Shown piece by piece: positions 1-8,243 of a stretch of DNA of 64,000 nt. The stretch is from assembly GCF_027497255.1 (NCBI RefSeq), contig NZ_CP114903.1, forward strand, positions 2,790,001 through 2,854,000. Reading direction: 5' to 3'. Position 1 is the stretch's first letter; the number at the start of each line of letters is the position of its first letter. Source of the DNA: Micromonospora sp. WMMD882 (lineage in GTDB: Bacteria; Actinomycetota; Actinomycetes; Mycobacteriales; Micromonosporaceae). The notes under the pieces were generated by a model. The model worked only from the letters and a program-made list of their open reading frames with translations, did no database searches and had not been told where the DNA came from. A program made the position numbers and the translations under genes.

Positions 1-306
1 GCCGACGGGCGTGCCCTCCAGGGTGGGCAGATCCTGCCCGAGGGCCACCCGGCACAACCGCCGGCGGACGTCGGCCGTCCAGTCGGCGGTCAGCCCGGCC
101 ATCGTCAGGCCGATGACCACGTCGCTCAGCACGGCGACCACCAGGGCCGACGCCAGGATCACGAACAACCCGCCGGAGCGGTGCACCAGCACCGGCCCGG
201 CCAGGGCGGAACCGGCGGCCTGCCCGGCGGCCCCGAGCACGACCAGCACCACCACCAGCCCCGTCCGGCGGGGTGAGGTGATCCACAGGTCACGGAGCAG
301 GCGCAT
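1..306 (-). CDS. ABC exporter permease, N-terminal part (cut by window edge)
   Basis: The first 102 residues are visible; the gene runs off the left edge. The start is ATG at 306, preceded by GGAGGG. After a short basic leader (MRLLRDLW) come two hydrophobic stretches, about residues 17-42 and 48-70, then a polar segment with a DVRRRLCRVAL motif. This is the usual first membrane hairpin and first cytoplasmic loop of an ABC exporter with fused membrane and ATPase domains. The nucleotide-binding domain is not in the window, so the substrate is unknown. It is on the same strand as the GNAT-ispG genes but 111 bases downstream of them, so it may be a separate unit. Confidence 0.6.
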   Translation of the reverse strand, partial: MRLLRDLWITSPRRTGLVVVLVVLGAAGQAAGSALAGPVLVHRSGGLFVILASALVVAVLSDVVIGLTMAGLTADWTADVRRRLCRVALGQDLPTLEGTPVG

Positions 307-417
307 GGGGGATTCCCTCCGGACGTGGGGTGGCGGAACTGCCAGCCTCTCCGTGATCGCCGGAGGGCTCAACGTATTTTCCGTCCGGGTCACCGGACCG
401 GGGCCGCCGTCGCGGGC

Positions 418-1257
418 TCAGAACAGGACGGTGGCCAGGGTGCCGACCGGCCGGAACCCGCAGCGCCGGTACACCCGCCGGGCGGGCAGGTTGAAGTCGT
501 TGACGTACAGGCTCACCGTCGGCGCGACCCGCAGCAGGGCGTCCCGCACCACCGCCGCCATGGCCGCCGTGGCGATCCCGCGCCCCCGCCACGCCGGGTC
601 GACCCAGACCCCCTGGACCTGCGCGGTGCGGCGGGTCACCACCGCCAGCTCGGCTTTGAAGACGACCCGGCCGTCGACGAACCGGGCGTACGCCCGACCG
701 GTACGGACCAGCTCGGTCACCCGCCGCCGGTACCCCCGTCCCCCGTCCTCGGCGAGCGGCGACGCGCCGACCTCCTCGGTGTACATCGCCACCGCCGCCG
801 GGAACAACGCGTCGACCTCACCGGCACGGACCTGCCGCACCTGCTGGTCGACCGGCACGCTGGGCAGCGCGTCGACCGCCAGCAGCGGCTGGTTGGGGCG
901 TACGTCCCGGGCCGGCCCCCAGTGCCCGCAGAGGCGGTCCCAGAGCTGGAGGACGGCGTCCGCCCGCCCGACGATCGACGAGCAGAACCGTTCCTCGCCG
1001 GCCAGCAGGTCGGCGTAGGCGGCGACGGCCGACGGGTCGGCGAGCACCGGAGTGAGGTTCCCGCCCACCCAGCAGATCGACTCGAGTTGGCGGCGCGCGC
1101 CGTACCCGAGGATCCGCCCGTCCGCCCGCCACCAGGCGAGCCCGCGCGCGGCGACGCGTTCCGCCACCTGCGCGCCCGCGAAGGGGTCGCGGTCGAGCAG
1201 CCGCTCGACCGCGCGACGCTCCGACTCGCCCAACTGCCGCACCGGCACCGTCAGCAC
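418..1257 (-). CDS. GNAT-family N-acetyltransferase with N-terminal DUF4081 domain
   Basis: A 279-residue protein in two parts. The N-terminal ~120 residues resemble the DUF4081 domain of actinobacterial GNAT proteins. The C-terminal half is a GNAT fold carrying the acetyl-CoA binding signature WVDPAWRGRGIATAAM, followed by the typical closing segment SLYVNDFNLPARRVYRRCGF. The substrate is unknown. From memory, the gene next to ispG in mycobacteria (the Rv2867c position) is of the same type, which supports a conserved-locus assignment. The start is a GTG at 1257 with only a weak ribosome binding site, so the first codon is uncertain by a few residues. It lies 61 bases downstream of ispG on the same strand, possibly co-transcribed. 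Confidence 0.85.
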   Translation of the reverse strand: MLTVPVRQLGESERRAVERLLDRDPFAGAQVAERVAARGLAWWRADGRILGYGARRQLESICWVGGNLTPVLADPSAVAAYADLLAGEERFCSSIVGRADAVLQLWDRLCGHWGPARDVRPNQPLLAVDALPSVPVDQQVRQVRAGEVDALFPAAVAMYTEEVGASPLAEDGGRGYRRRVTELVRTGRAYARFVDGRVVFKAELAVVTRRTAQVQGVWVDPAWRGRGIATAAMAAVVRDALLRVAPTVSLYVNDFNLPARRVYRRCGFRPVGTLATVLF

Positions 1258-1318
1258 GGGTACCAGCCTGCCAGACGCACCCCGCCTCGCGCCGGTCGAG
1301 CCGACGACTGCGCCCGAC

Positions 1319-2491
1319 TCAGTGCACGCTGACGGTCGGGCCGGGGAGCAGGTCGCGCAGGTCGTCCGGGAGCTCGGCGCCCATCTCGTCGGCGATCCGC
1401 AGCGCCTCCTCGATCAGGGTCTCCACGATCTGCGCCTCGGGGACGGTCTTGACCACCTTGCCCTTGACGAAGATCTGGCCCTTGCCGTTGCCGGAGGCGA
1501 CGCCGAGGTCGGCCTCGCGGGCCTCGCCCGGACCGTTGACGACGCAGCCCATCACGGCCACCCGCAGCGGCACCGGCAGCCCCTCCAGGCCGGCGGTGAC
1601 CTCCTCGGCGAGCTTGTAGACGTCCACCTGGGCCCGGCCGCAGGACGGGCAGGAGACGATCTCCAGGCCACGCTCGCGCAGGCCGAGCGACTCCAGGATC
1701 TGGTTGCCGACCTTGATCTCCTCGACCGGCGGGGCGGAGAGCGAGACCCGGATGGTGTCGCCGATCCCCTCGGCCAGCAGCGCGCCGAACGCCACCGCCG
1801 ACTTGATGGTGCCCTGGAAGGCCGGACCGGCCTCGGTCACCCCGAGGTGCAGCGGGTAGTCGCACCGCTCGGCGAGCTGCCGGTACGCCCGGATCATCAC
1901 CACCGGGTCGTTGTGCTTGACCGAGATCTTGATGTCCCGGAAGCCGTGCTCCTCGAACAGCGAGCACTCCCACAGCGCCGACTCGACGAGCGCCTCGGCG
2001 GTGGCCTTGCCGTACTTGGTGAGGAGACGCTTGTCCAGCGAGCCGGCGTTCACGCCGATCCGGATCGGCACGCCCGCGTCACCGGCCGCCTTGGCGATCT
2101 CCTTGACCTTGTCGTCGAACTGCCGGATGTTGCCCGGGTTGACCCGGACCGCCGCGCAGCCGGCGTCGATCGCGGCGAAGACGTACTTCGGCTGGAAGTG
2201 GATGTCGGCGATCACCGGGAGCTGCGACTTCTTCGCGATCGTCGGCAGCGCCTCCACGTCGTCCTGGGAGGGCACGGCCACCCGGACGATCTGGCAGCCG
2301 GCGGCGGTCAGCTCGGCGATCTGCTGGAGCGTGGCGTTGACGTCGGCCGTGAGGGTGGTGGTCATCGACTGGACGGAGACCGGCGCGCCGCCGCCGACCG
2401 GCACCGGGCCGACCATGATCTGGCGGCTGTGGCGGCGGGGCGCCAGCGCCGGGGGCGGGACGGCGGGCATACCGAGACTGACAGCGGTCAC
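1319..2491 (-). CDS. ispG: 4-hydroxy-3-methylbut-2-enyl diphosphate synthase (MEP pathway)
   Basis: IspG (GcpE) reductively opens methylerythritol cyclodiphosphate to HMBPP, the penultimate MEP-pathway step, with a [4Fe-4S] cluster. The cluster ligands are visible as SCPSCGR and the Cys of [10 protein letters not shown]. The family opening RHSRQIMVG and the SVQSMTTT segment are also present. The length of 390 residues is normal. I chose the GTG at 2491 because AAGGTGAG sits about 8 bases before it. A GTG at 2500 is open but too close to that site. The gene follows rseP with about 10 bases between stop and start, and dxr lies upstream, so two MEP-pathway genes flank the site-2 protease in one operon, the usual actinobacterial order. 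Confidence 0.97.
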   Translation of the reverse strand: MTAVSLGMPAVPPPALAPRRHSRQIMVGPVPVGGGAPVSVQSMTTTLTADVNATLQQIAELTAAGCQIVRVAVPSQDDVEALPTIAKKSQLPVIADIHFQPKYVFAAIDAGCAAVRVNPGNIRQFDDKVKEIAKAAGDAGVPIRIGVNAGSLDKRLLTKYGKATAEALVESALWECSLFEEHGFRDIKISVKHNDPVVMIRAYRQLAERCDYPLHLGVTEAGPAFQGTIKSAVAFGALLAEGIGDTIRVSLSAPPVEEIKVGNQILESLGLRERGLEIVSCPSCGRAQVDVYKLAEEVTAGLEGLPVPLRVAVMGCVVNGPGEAREADLGVASGNGKGQIFVKGKVVKTVPEAQIVETLIEEALRIADEMGAELPDDLRDLLPGPTVSVH

Positions 2492-2500
2492 TTCAAACAC

Positions 2501-3751
2501 TCACCTTGAGAAGAGCGTGATCGGGTTGACGACGTCCGCCGTGATGGTCAGCAGCGTGAACACGCCGCCGACCAGGATCACCGCGTACGTGACGGGCATG
2601 AGCTTGAGGTAGTCGACGCGGCCCGGGTCGGGGCGGCCGAACCGGGCGTACGCCCAGCTCCGGACCCGTTCGAACCAGGCGATGGCGATGTGGCCGCCGT
2701 CCAGCGGCAGCAGGGGCAGCAGGTTGAACACGCCGATGAAGAAGTTCAGTGAGATGAACAGCAGGACGAACAGCTCCCAGGCGTCGTTGGCGACCGCCTC
2801 ACCGCCGAGCCGGCTGGCGCCGACCACGCTGATCGGGGTGTCCATGTCGCGTTCGCCGCCGCCGATCGCCGCCCAGAGGGCGGGGACCTTCTGCGGGATG
2901 CGCTTCATCGCCTCGTACGTGCCGACGGCCATGTTGCCGGTGTACTCGGCGGTCGCGCCGAACGCGTCCACCGGGCCGTAGGTGACCATGGTGGGCGTGC
3001 TGGGGCGCAGGCCGACGCCGAGCGCGGCGACCGTGCCGACCGGCCCTTCCGGGTCGTCCAGCGGCGGGCGCTGGGTGCTGGCGAGGGTGGCCCGGGTGGT
3101 GGCCGGCTGGCCGTCGCGGACGTACCCGATCTCGGCGGCGCTGCCCGGGGTCGCGCCGCGCAGCGCGGTGAGCAGCTCGCCGTAGTTGGTGATCGGGGCG
3201 CCGTTGAAGGAGGTGATCCGGTCGCCGTCGCGGAGCTGGGCCTGGCCGGCCGGGCTCGGCGGGTCGGCGGGGGTGCAGGCCCGGATGGCGTTCTCCGGCA
3301 CCACGCACTCGCCGAGCGCCACCACGGCGGGCTCCTTGCGGGCCTGCTCGTCGGTGGTCGGGTAGTCGGGGTTGGGCAGCCCCATGAAGACGGCGGCCAG
3401 CCAGAGGGCGACGACGGCGAGCGCGAAGTGGGTGACCGAGCCGGCGGACATCACGATCGTCCGCTTCCAGACCGGGTACTTCCACATCACCCGGTGCTGG
3501 TCGCCCGGGTCGACGTCGTCGTCCTGCGGCGTCATGCCGACGATCTTGCAGAAGCCGCCGAGCGGGATGCCCTTGACGCCGTACTCGGTCTCGCCGCGCC
3601 GGAACGACCAGAGCGTCGGGCCGAACCCGACGAAGTACTTCGTCACCTTCATCCCGAAGGCCTTGGCGGTGACCAGGTGCCCCGCCTCGTGGAGGCTTAC
3701 CGAGATGAGGATGGCCAGGGCGAAGAGCACCACCCCGAGCAGGTACGCCAT
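2501..3751 (-). CDS. rseP: Site-2 membrane metalloprotease, RseP/Rip1 family
   Basis: A 416-residue intramembrane zinc protease that cleaves anti-sigma factors or other membrane substrates during envelope stress. The zinc motif HEAGH lies in the first membrane helix (residues ~20-24), followed by GFGPTLWSF and the GIPLGGFCKI segment. A single PDZ domain occupies roughly residues 130-235. The third zinc ligand is in NLLPLLPLDGGHI near the C-terminal helices. The ATG at 3751 is preceded by GGAAGGAG, and the dxr stop overlaps the start by one base (TGATG), so translation is probably coupled to dxr. A longer reading frame continues upstream but only inside dxr. Confidence 0.96.
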   Translation of the reverse strand: MAYLLGVVLFALAILISVSLHEAGHLVTAKAFGMKVTKYFVGFGPTLWSFRRGETEYGVKGIPLGGFCKIVGMTPQDDDVDPGDQHRVMWKYPVWKRTIVMSAGSVTHFALAVVALWLAAVFMGLPNPDYPTTDEQARKEPAVVALGECVVPENAIRACTPADPPSPAGQAQLRDGDRITSFNGAPITNYGELLTALRGATPGSAAEIGYVRDGQPATTRATLASTQRPPLDDPEGPVGTVAALGVGLRPSTPTMVTYGPVDAFGATAEYTGNMAVGTYEAMKRIPQKVPALWAAIGGGERDMDTPISVVGASRLGGEAVANDAWELFVLLFISLNFFIGVFNLLPLLPLDGGHIAIAWFERVRSWAYARFGRPDPGRVDYLKLMPVTYAVILVGGVFTLLTITADVVNPITLFSR

Positions 3752-4962
3752 CAAGCTCCTTCCACCGACGCCGCGATGATCTGTCGCGCGTGCGCGCGTG
3801 CCCAGGACTCTGCGGCGAGCACGTCCTCGACGGTACCTGGTTGGTCGAAATCGGGGGCGGCCTCCAGCACCCGCTCCAGGGTGTCGACGATGCCCAGGAA
3901 GGGCAGCCGCCCGGCGACGAACGCGGCCACGCACTCCTCGTTCGCCGCGTTGTAGATCGCCGGACGGCACCGGCCGGCCGTCCCGGCCGCCTTGGCCAGC
4001 GCCACCGCCGGGAACGCCTCGTCGTCCAGCGGGAGAAACTCCCAGGTGTGCGCGGCGCTCCAGTCGACAGCCGTGGCGGCCCCGGCGACCCGGTCCGGCC
4101 AGCCCAGCCCGAGCGCGATCGGCAGCCGCATGTCCGGCGGGCTGGCCTGGGCGATCGTGGAGCCGTCCACGAACTCCACCATCGAGTGGATCACCGACTG
4201 CGGGTGCACCGTCACGGTGATGTCGGCGTACGGCACGTCGAACAGCTCGTGCGCCTCGATCACCTCCAGCGCCTTGTTGACCATGGTGGCCGAGTTGATG
4301 GTGACGACCGGGCCCATGTTCCAGGTGGGGTGGGCGAGCGCCTGCTCGGGCGTGACCTGCGTCAACTCGTCCCGCCGTCGGCCCCGGAACGGGCCGCCGC
4401 TGGCGGTGACGATCAGCCGCCGCACCTCGCCCCGCGACCCGGACCGCAGGCACTGGGCCAGCGCCGAGTGTTCGGAGTCGACCGGCACGATCTGCCCCGG
4501 CCGGGTCTGGGCGGCCTTCACCAGGGGGCCGCCGGCGACCAGCGACTCCTTGTTGGCCAGCGCGAGCGTACGGCCGGCGCGCAGCGCGGCCAGGGTCGGC
4601 GCGAGCCCGAGCGAGCCGACCACCCCGTTGAGCACGATGTCGGCCGGCCAGGCGGCCAGCTCGGTCATCGCGTCCGGCCCGGCGACGATCTTCGGGATCC
4701 GGAAGTCGCCGGTGGCGTACCCGCGCCGGCTCGCCTCGGCGTAGAAGGCGAGCTGGAGGTCCTGGGCGGCGGACGCCTTGGCCACCCCGACCGCCTCGAC
4801 GCCCAGTTCGAGCGCCTGGGCGGCGAGCAGCTCGACGTTTCCGCCGCCGGCGCCCAACGCCACCACCCGGAACCGGTCCGGATCGCGTCGCACGATGTCG
4901 ATGGCCTGGGTCCCGACGGACCCGGTCGAGCCGAGCAGGACCAGCTCACGCGGAGATGTCAC
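3751..4962 (-). CDS. dxr: 1-deoxy-D-xylulose 5-phosphate reductoisomerase (MEP pathway)
   Basis: Dxr (IspC) converts DXP to MEP with NADPH, the first committed MEP step. The NADPH site [11 protein letters not shown], the substrate/metal segments NKESLVAGG and PVDSEHSAL, the flexible-loop region TASGGPFRG and HPTWNMG are all present. I selected GTG at 4962, giving 403 residues with [14 protein letters not shown] at the N-terminus and GGGGGAC upstream; this matches the family length. The frame stays open about 280 bases further upstream but encodes a low-complexity Arg/Gly stretch that is not credible protein. It is the first gene of dxr-rseP-ispG. Upstream is a 1.09-kb non-coding stretch and then the biosynthetic cluster, so this is the left junction of the cluster. 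Confidence 0.97.
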   Translation of the reverse strand: MTSPRELVLLGSTGSVGTQAIDIVRRDPDRFRVVALGAGGGNVELLAAQALELGVEAVGVAKASAAQDLQLAFYAEASRRGYATGDFRIPKIVAGPDAMTELAAWPADIVLNGVVGSLGLAPTLAALRAGRTLALANKESLVAGGPLVKAAQTRPGQIVPVDSEHSALAQCLRSGSRGEVRRLIVTASGGPFRGRRRDELTQVTPEQALAHPTWNMGPVVTINSATMVNKALEVIEAHELFDVPYADITVTVHPQSVIHSMVEFVDGSTIAQASPPDMRLPIALGLGWPDRVAGAATAVDWSAAHTWEFLPLDDEAFPAVALAKAAGTAGRCRPAIYNAANEECVAAFVAGRLPFLGIVDTLERVLEAAPDFDQPGTVEDVLAAESWARAHARQIIAASVEGA

Positions 4963-5302
4963 CCGGACATTGTCCCCCACCCCCGCACCGCGTCCCGCCC
5001 ACCCCTTGGTCGTCGGACGACGCCCGGCCGACCAGCGGCGTCGCCGTCCCCGGCCCCGCGCGGGGCGCATCTCCCCATGGATCAGCGCCGCGTCGCCGGT
5101 CGCCACGCCGCCGCTCACCGCGCCGCCGCTCGCCACGCCCGCCGCACGCCGGATGACCACCGTCCGGCCGCCAGCCCCCGGTTGGCCGCCCGTGCCCCGG
5201 GCGCCCCTCACGGACGCCCCTCCCACCAGGGCTCTGCCGGCCACCTCTCCGCTTCCTCCTTCTTCGCCTCCGCCCCTCCGTCCCCCTCACCACCCTTCCG
5301 GC

Positions 5303-5376
5303 CCCTTTGCTCTGCACCCCCCGACGCGCCGTTTCGTCCGACGCCGCTGTCGCGTCGGGGGGTGCAGAGCAAAGGG
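5303..5376. repeat. 26-bp perfect inverted repeat with 22-nt loop
   Basis: The arms are 5303-5328 and 5351-5376, perfectly complementary over 26 bp (right arm begins CGCGTCGGGGGGTGCAGAGC). The loop is 5329-5350. On the minus strand the hairpin would lie in a dxr leader starting near 5640. There is no T-tract on either side, so it is not a textbook intrinsic terminator. It could be an attenuator, a dispersed palindromic element, or a boundary scar of the cluster. Confidence 0.75.
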
Positions 5377-5650
5377 TGGGGAACGGAGACGTGAGGCGTC
5401 CTGATGGCTACTCTGCGCATTCGCGGCAGCCCGTGGGGCGCGGCCTCGCCGGCGGACGCCCGCCGGTGTCGACCTGGCGGGCATCGCGCCGCCGGGCACC
5501 GCCCCGGCGGGTGGTCGGCGGTCTGGGCAATGACCGCCGACCACCGTCCTGCGAGCAACGCGCGGGGTGGTCGCCCACCGGTCGCCGTGGTCGGCGGCCG
5601 GGGCCCGGTCGGGCCGGCTGACCCGAACCGACGGAGTCGAGGTCCGTCGA

Positions 5651-5710
5651 TGTAGAAAGTACTGGACCGCCCTGCGGCGCTGTCAACGATTTCCGGAAAC
5701 ATTTCGGAAA
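5651..5710 (-). promoter_or_regulatory. Candidate minus-strand promoter and palindromic operator
   Basis: On the minus strand a perfect TTGACA (5686-5681) is followed after 18-19 bases by GTACTT/TACTTT. Immediately upstream, at 5690-5699, is the palindrome TTTCCGGAAA, with a second half-similar copy TTTCGGAAA at 5702-5710. The local base composition is clearly richer in A/T than its surroundings. A transcript from here would reach dxr after about 690 bases, through the hairpin at 5376-5303. Promoter activity is inferred, not shown. Confidence 0.4.
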
Positions 5711-6053
5711 CTCCGACTGGCCCAGCCTGCCGCAGTCGACGGTTGACGCAGCTCACCGGCTGGGCTGACCAGCCACATGGGACGACCCACCGAAACGACC
5801 AGGGGCGGAGATCCTCGACCGGCCCGGCAGCATCGAAACTTGCAGGGGCTTTCGGAATCGTGGCGCGGGCCGACATGCGTGACGGGGCGGGTGGCCGCCC
5901 GTCACAGGGCCGCCACGACCGGCCGACCCGCCCCACCCGGCATCACCCGGCGGACAGCCGTCCCCACACCGCCGCCGGGGGCCCGCCACCGCTTCCGTCT
6001 CCCGACCGCCCGGCCGCAGATTGGAGGAACACCCCACGTTGGGAGGCACGCCG

Positions 6054-6230
6054 ATGGCTCGCGTTCCGAAACCCGTACCGCTGGCGGTGCGGCACCGTCG
6101 CGACTGGTCGCGGCGCCGGCTCGGCCGTTACTGCGTCTGTGGGCTGCGCTGGCGCTGCCCGGACCGGTTGGCACGGGTGCCGGTCGAGGAGCCCGGCCCG
6201 CCGTTCCGCCGGACCGACCGGGTCGGGTGA
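6054..6230 (+). CDS. Small Cys-containing protein of unknown function (58 aa)
   Basis: A short gene with ATG at 6054 and GGGAGG seven bases before it. The product is basic (VRHRRDWSRRRLGRY) and contains YCVCGLRWRCPD, a Cys-x-Cys-x5-Cys arrangement that could bind metal but has too few ligands for a classical zinc finger alone. I do not recognise a named family; small basic Cys-containing proteins of this style are, as I recall, common in Actinobacteria. It converges on the aminotransferase gene (stop-to-stop gap 14 bases) and marks the left end of the cluster. It may be a real small gene of the cluster or an unrelated neighbour. Confidence 0.5.
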   Translation: MARVPKPVPLAVRHRRDWSRRRLGRYCVCGLRWRCPDRLARVPVEEPGPPFRRTDRVG

Positions 6231-6244
6231 CGGGTCAGGGCCGG

Positions 6245-7567
6245 TCAGGGCCGGCAGGAACGATGGGCGGGGACCGGGACGACCGCCGGTACGCCGTCGG
6301 CGATGATCTCGCCCAGCGCGGCCACCAGGCGGTCGACGTGCTCGGCGGTGGTGCCCAGCCCGATGCTGGCGCGGACGGCGGTCGGTGGCACGTCGCGGCG
6401 ACCCAGGCGGGCCGCCGCCCCGGCCAGCAGCCGCCGGCTCAGCGGGTGCGCGCAGAACAGCCCGTCCCGGACGCCGATCCCGTGTTCCCGGCCCAGGCGT
6501 GCGCTGACCTGCGCGGAGTCCATCCCGGCCACCACGAACGACACGATGCCCACCCGGGGCGCCGCCGGCCCGAACAGGCTCAGCTCGGCCACCCCGGGCA
6601 GGGCGGTCAGCCCCTCCCGCAGGCGGGCCAGGAGCGTCTGCTCCCGGGCCCGCAACACGGCGCGGTCGGCTTCCTGCAACGCCGCGCACACCGCGCCCAG
6701 GGTCACCGCGCCGAACAGGTTGGGGGTGCCGGCCTCGTGCCGGGCCGGCCCGTCGGCCCACCGGATGTCGTGGGTGGCCGCGCCGACGTAGGCGCTCGCC
6801 CCGCCGCCGGCCAGGTACGGCGACGCCGCCTCCAGCCAGTCGCCCCGGCCGACCAGCACGCCCGCGCCGAACGGGGCGTAGAGCTTGTGACCGGACAGCG
6901 CCAGGTAGTCCGCGCCGAGCTCGTCGAGGTCGATCGGCTCGTGCGGGGCGAGCTGCGCGGCGTCGACCACGGTACGGGCGCCGTGCCGGCGGGCGACGGC
7001 CGACAACACGGCCACCGGCCAGCGTTCGCCTGTCACGTTGCTCGCCCCGGTGACGCTGACCACCAGCGGACGGGTGTCGTTGCCGCGGGTCAGCTCGGTC
7101 AGCGCGGCGTGCAGCGAGCGGACCGCGTCGTCCGGGGTCGCGGGAGCGGGCAGCCGGACGGTTCCCGCCGGCCACGGCAGCAGGTTCGAGTGGTGCTCGC
7201 CCTCGAAGGTGATCACCGTGGCGCCGGCGGGCAACGCCCGGGCCAGCAGGTTCAGGGCGTCCGTGGTGTTCCGGGTGAAGATGACCAGATCGTCGGGGCG
7301 GGCCCCGACGAAGTCGGCGACGGCCTGCCGGGCCTCCTCGTACGCCAGGGTGCAGCGCTGGGAGAGCGCGCCCGCGCCCCGGTGCACGCTAGCGTACCAG
7401 GGCAGCAGCTCGGCCAGCGCGGTGGCCGCCGCGACCGCGCACGGCGCGGACGCCGCGTAGTCGAGGTTGACCTGGCCGGGCACACCGAGGACGTCCAGCG
7501 GGCCACGGCCGGGCGTCGTGGCGAGCAGCGCGGACGTGCCGGTTACGGTAGCGAGGACGGACTGCAC
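6245..7567 (-). CDS. Class V aminotransferase / SufS-like cysteine desulfurase
   Basis: A 440-residue PLP enzyme. The cofactor lysine is Lys228 in LSGHKLYAPFGAG, with His125 (EGEHHSN) and the VDAAQLAPH segment around PLP. Cys372 in GVRDGLFCAHP aligns with the mobile catalytic cysteine of SufS-type desulfurases (RxGxxCAxP), so sulfur abstraction from cysteine is plausible rather than simple transamination. I prefer the GTG at 7567, five bases after GGAGG; a GTG at 7573 lies inside that site. It is the last gene of the minus-strand run acyltransferase, glycosyltransferase, VOC protein. In this cluster it could feed sulfur to the rhodanese protein at 16086-17234. The alternative is an aminotransferase in acyl-unit synthesis. 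Confidence 0.85.
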   Translation of the reverse strand: MQSVLATVTGTSALLATTPGRGPLDVLGVPGQVNLDYAASAPCAVAAATALAELLPWYASVHRGAGALSQRCTLAYEEARQAVADFVGARPDDLVIFTRNTTDALNLLARALPAGATVITFEGEHHSNLLPWPAGTVRLPAPATPDDAVRSLHAALTELTRGNDTRPLVVSVTGASNVTGERWPVAVLSAVARRHGARTVVDAAQLAPHEPIDLDELGADYLALSGHKLYAPFGAGVLVGRGDWLEAASPYLAGGGASAYVGAATHDIRWADGPARHEAGTPNLFGAVTLGAVCAALQEADRAVLRAREQTLLARLREGLTALPGVAELSLFGPAAPRVGIVSFVVAGMDSAQVSARLGREHGIGVRDGLFCAHPLSRRLLAGAAARLGRRDVPPTAVRASIGLGTTAEHVDRLVAALGEIIADGVPAVVPVPAHRSCRP

Positions 7568-7724
7568 AGCCACCTCCGAGTTTCAGGTCCCCGGCGAGCG
7601 CGCGACGGGGTCCGCGACCGCCCGACGTGGGCCGTCGGGCCTGCTTGTGGTGCCGGGTGTGAAAACGGTGTGCCGGGCGGGACGGAAACGGTCCGCCCGG
7701 CGCGCCGGGCGGACCGGCCCGGTC

Positions 7725-8168
7725 TCAGGCGTCGAAGGCGGGCATGACCTGGCCGTTGGGGTTCCACGAGGCCAGGAACATGGGCTGGCGGGACACGTCC
7801 ATCATCTCCAGCCGCACCCCCAGGCTCTCCACCCGGTGGTAGGTGTACGGCCGGCCGAACGGGCAGCCGCTGAACTCCTGGGGCATCCCCTGCTCGGTCA
7901 GCCGGCGGGAGCTCTCCTCCACCGAGCGGGTCCAGAATCCGATGTGGTCGCAGCGGGCGCCGAGGGTGGAGTCCCAGGGGCTGCCGGCCGGGCCCTGGAT
8001 CAGCTCGAAGTACGGGGATCCGGTCTGCGAGAACGCCATCTGGTACTCCCAGGGGCCGATCGCGTCGTCACGTACCTCGCCCCACTCGACGCCCACCGAC
8101 CGGCTGAGGTCCGCCATGGCCTGCTTGATGTCGGGGACGACGAAACAGATGTGGTAGAAGGTGGTCAC
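7725..8168 (-). CDS. VOC-superfamily (glyoxalase/dioxygenase fold) protein
   Basis: 147 residues with a vicinal-oxygen-chelate pattern: FYHICFVVPDIKQAM opens the first beta-alpha-beta unit, and DHIGFWTRSVEESSRRL opens the second, with YFELIQGP ending a core strand. Candidate metal ligands are His6 of the first module and the His of CDHIGFW, with Glu in YFELIQ and LEMMDV. VOC proteins act as isomerases, epimerases, dioxygenases or drug-binding proteins, so the role here is open: tailoring of the ring or sugar, or binding of the product. The start is GTG at 8168 with GAGAGG upstream. It sits between the glycosyltransferase and the desulfurase-like gene, about 75 bases after the former. Confidence 0.75.
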   Translation of the reverse strand: MTTFYHICFVVPDIKQAMADLSRSVGVEWGEVRDDAIGPWEYQMAFSQTGSPYFELIQGPAGSPWDSTLGARCDHIGFWTRSVEESSRRLTEQGMPQEFSGCPFGRPYTYHRVESLGVRLEMMDVSRQPMFLASWNPNGQVMPAFDA

Positions 8169-8243
8169 TGCTTCCGCCTCTCGTGATGACGTCCGCTGCC
8201 GGCCGTCTGTCCAGGGCCGACCGCGGCCGGGCCCGTTCCGTTG

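Larger units (their letters stand above)
4963..6053. other. 1.09-kb region without a credible gene
   Basis: Open frames on both strands here encode only Pro/Arg/Gly-rich low-complexity peptides, with no ribosome binding sites or family resemblance. The stretch holds two notable items, listed separately: a 26-bp perfect inverted repeat (5303-5376) and an A/T-richer patch with a consensus -35 box and a palindrome (5651-5710). It separates the housekeeping dxr operon from the cluster. Nothing resembling a tRNA, transposase remnant or attachment site was seen. Confidence 0.6.
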
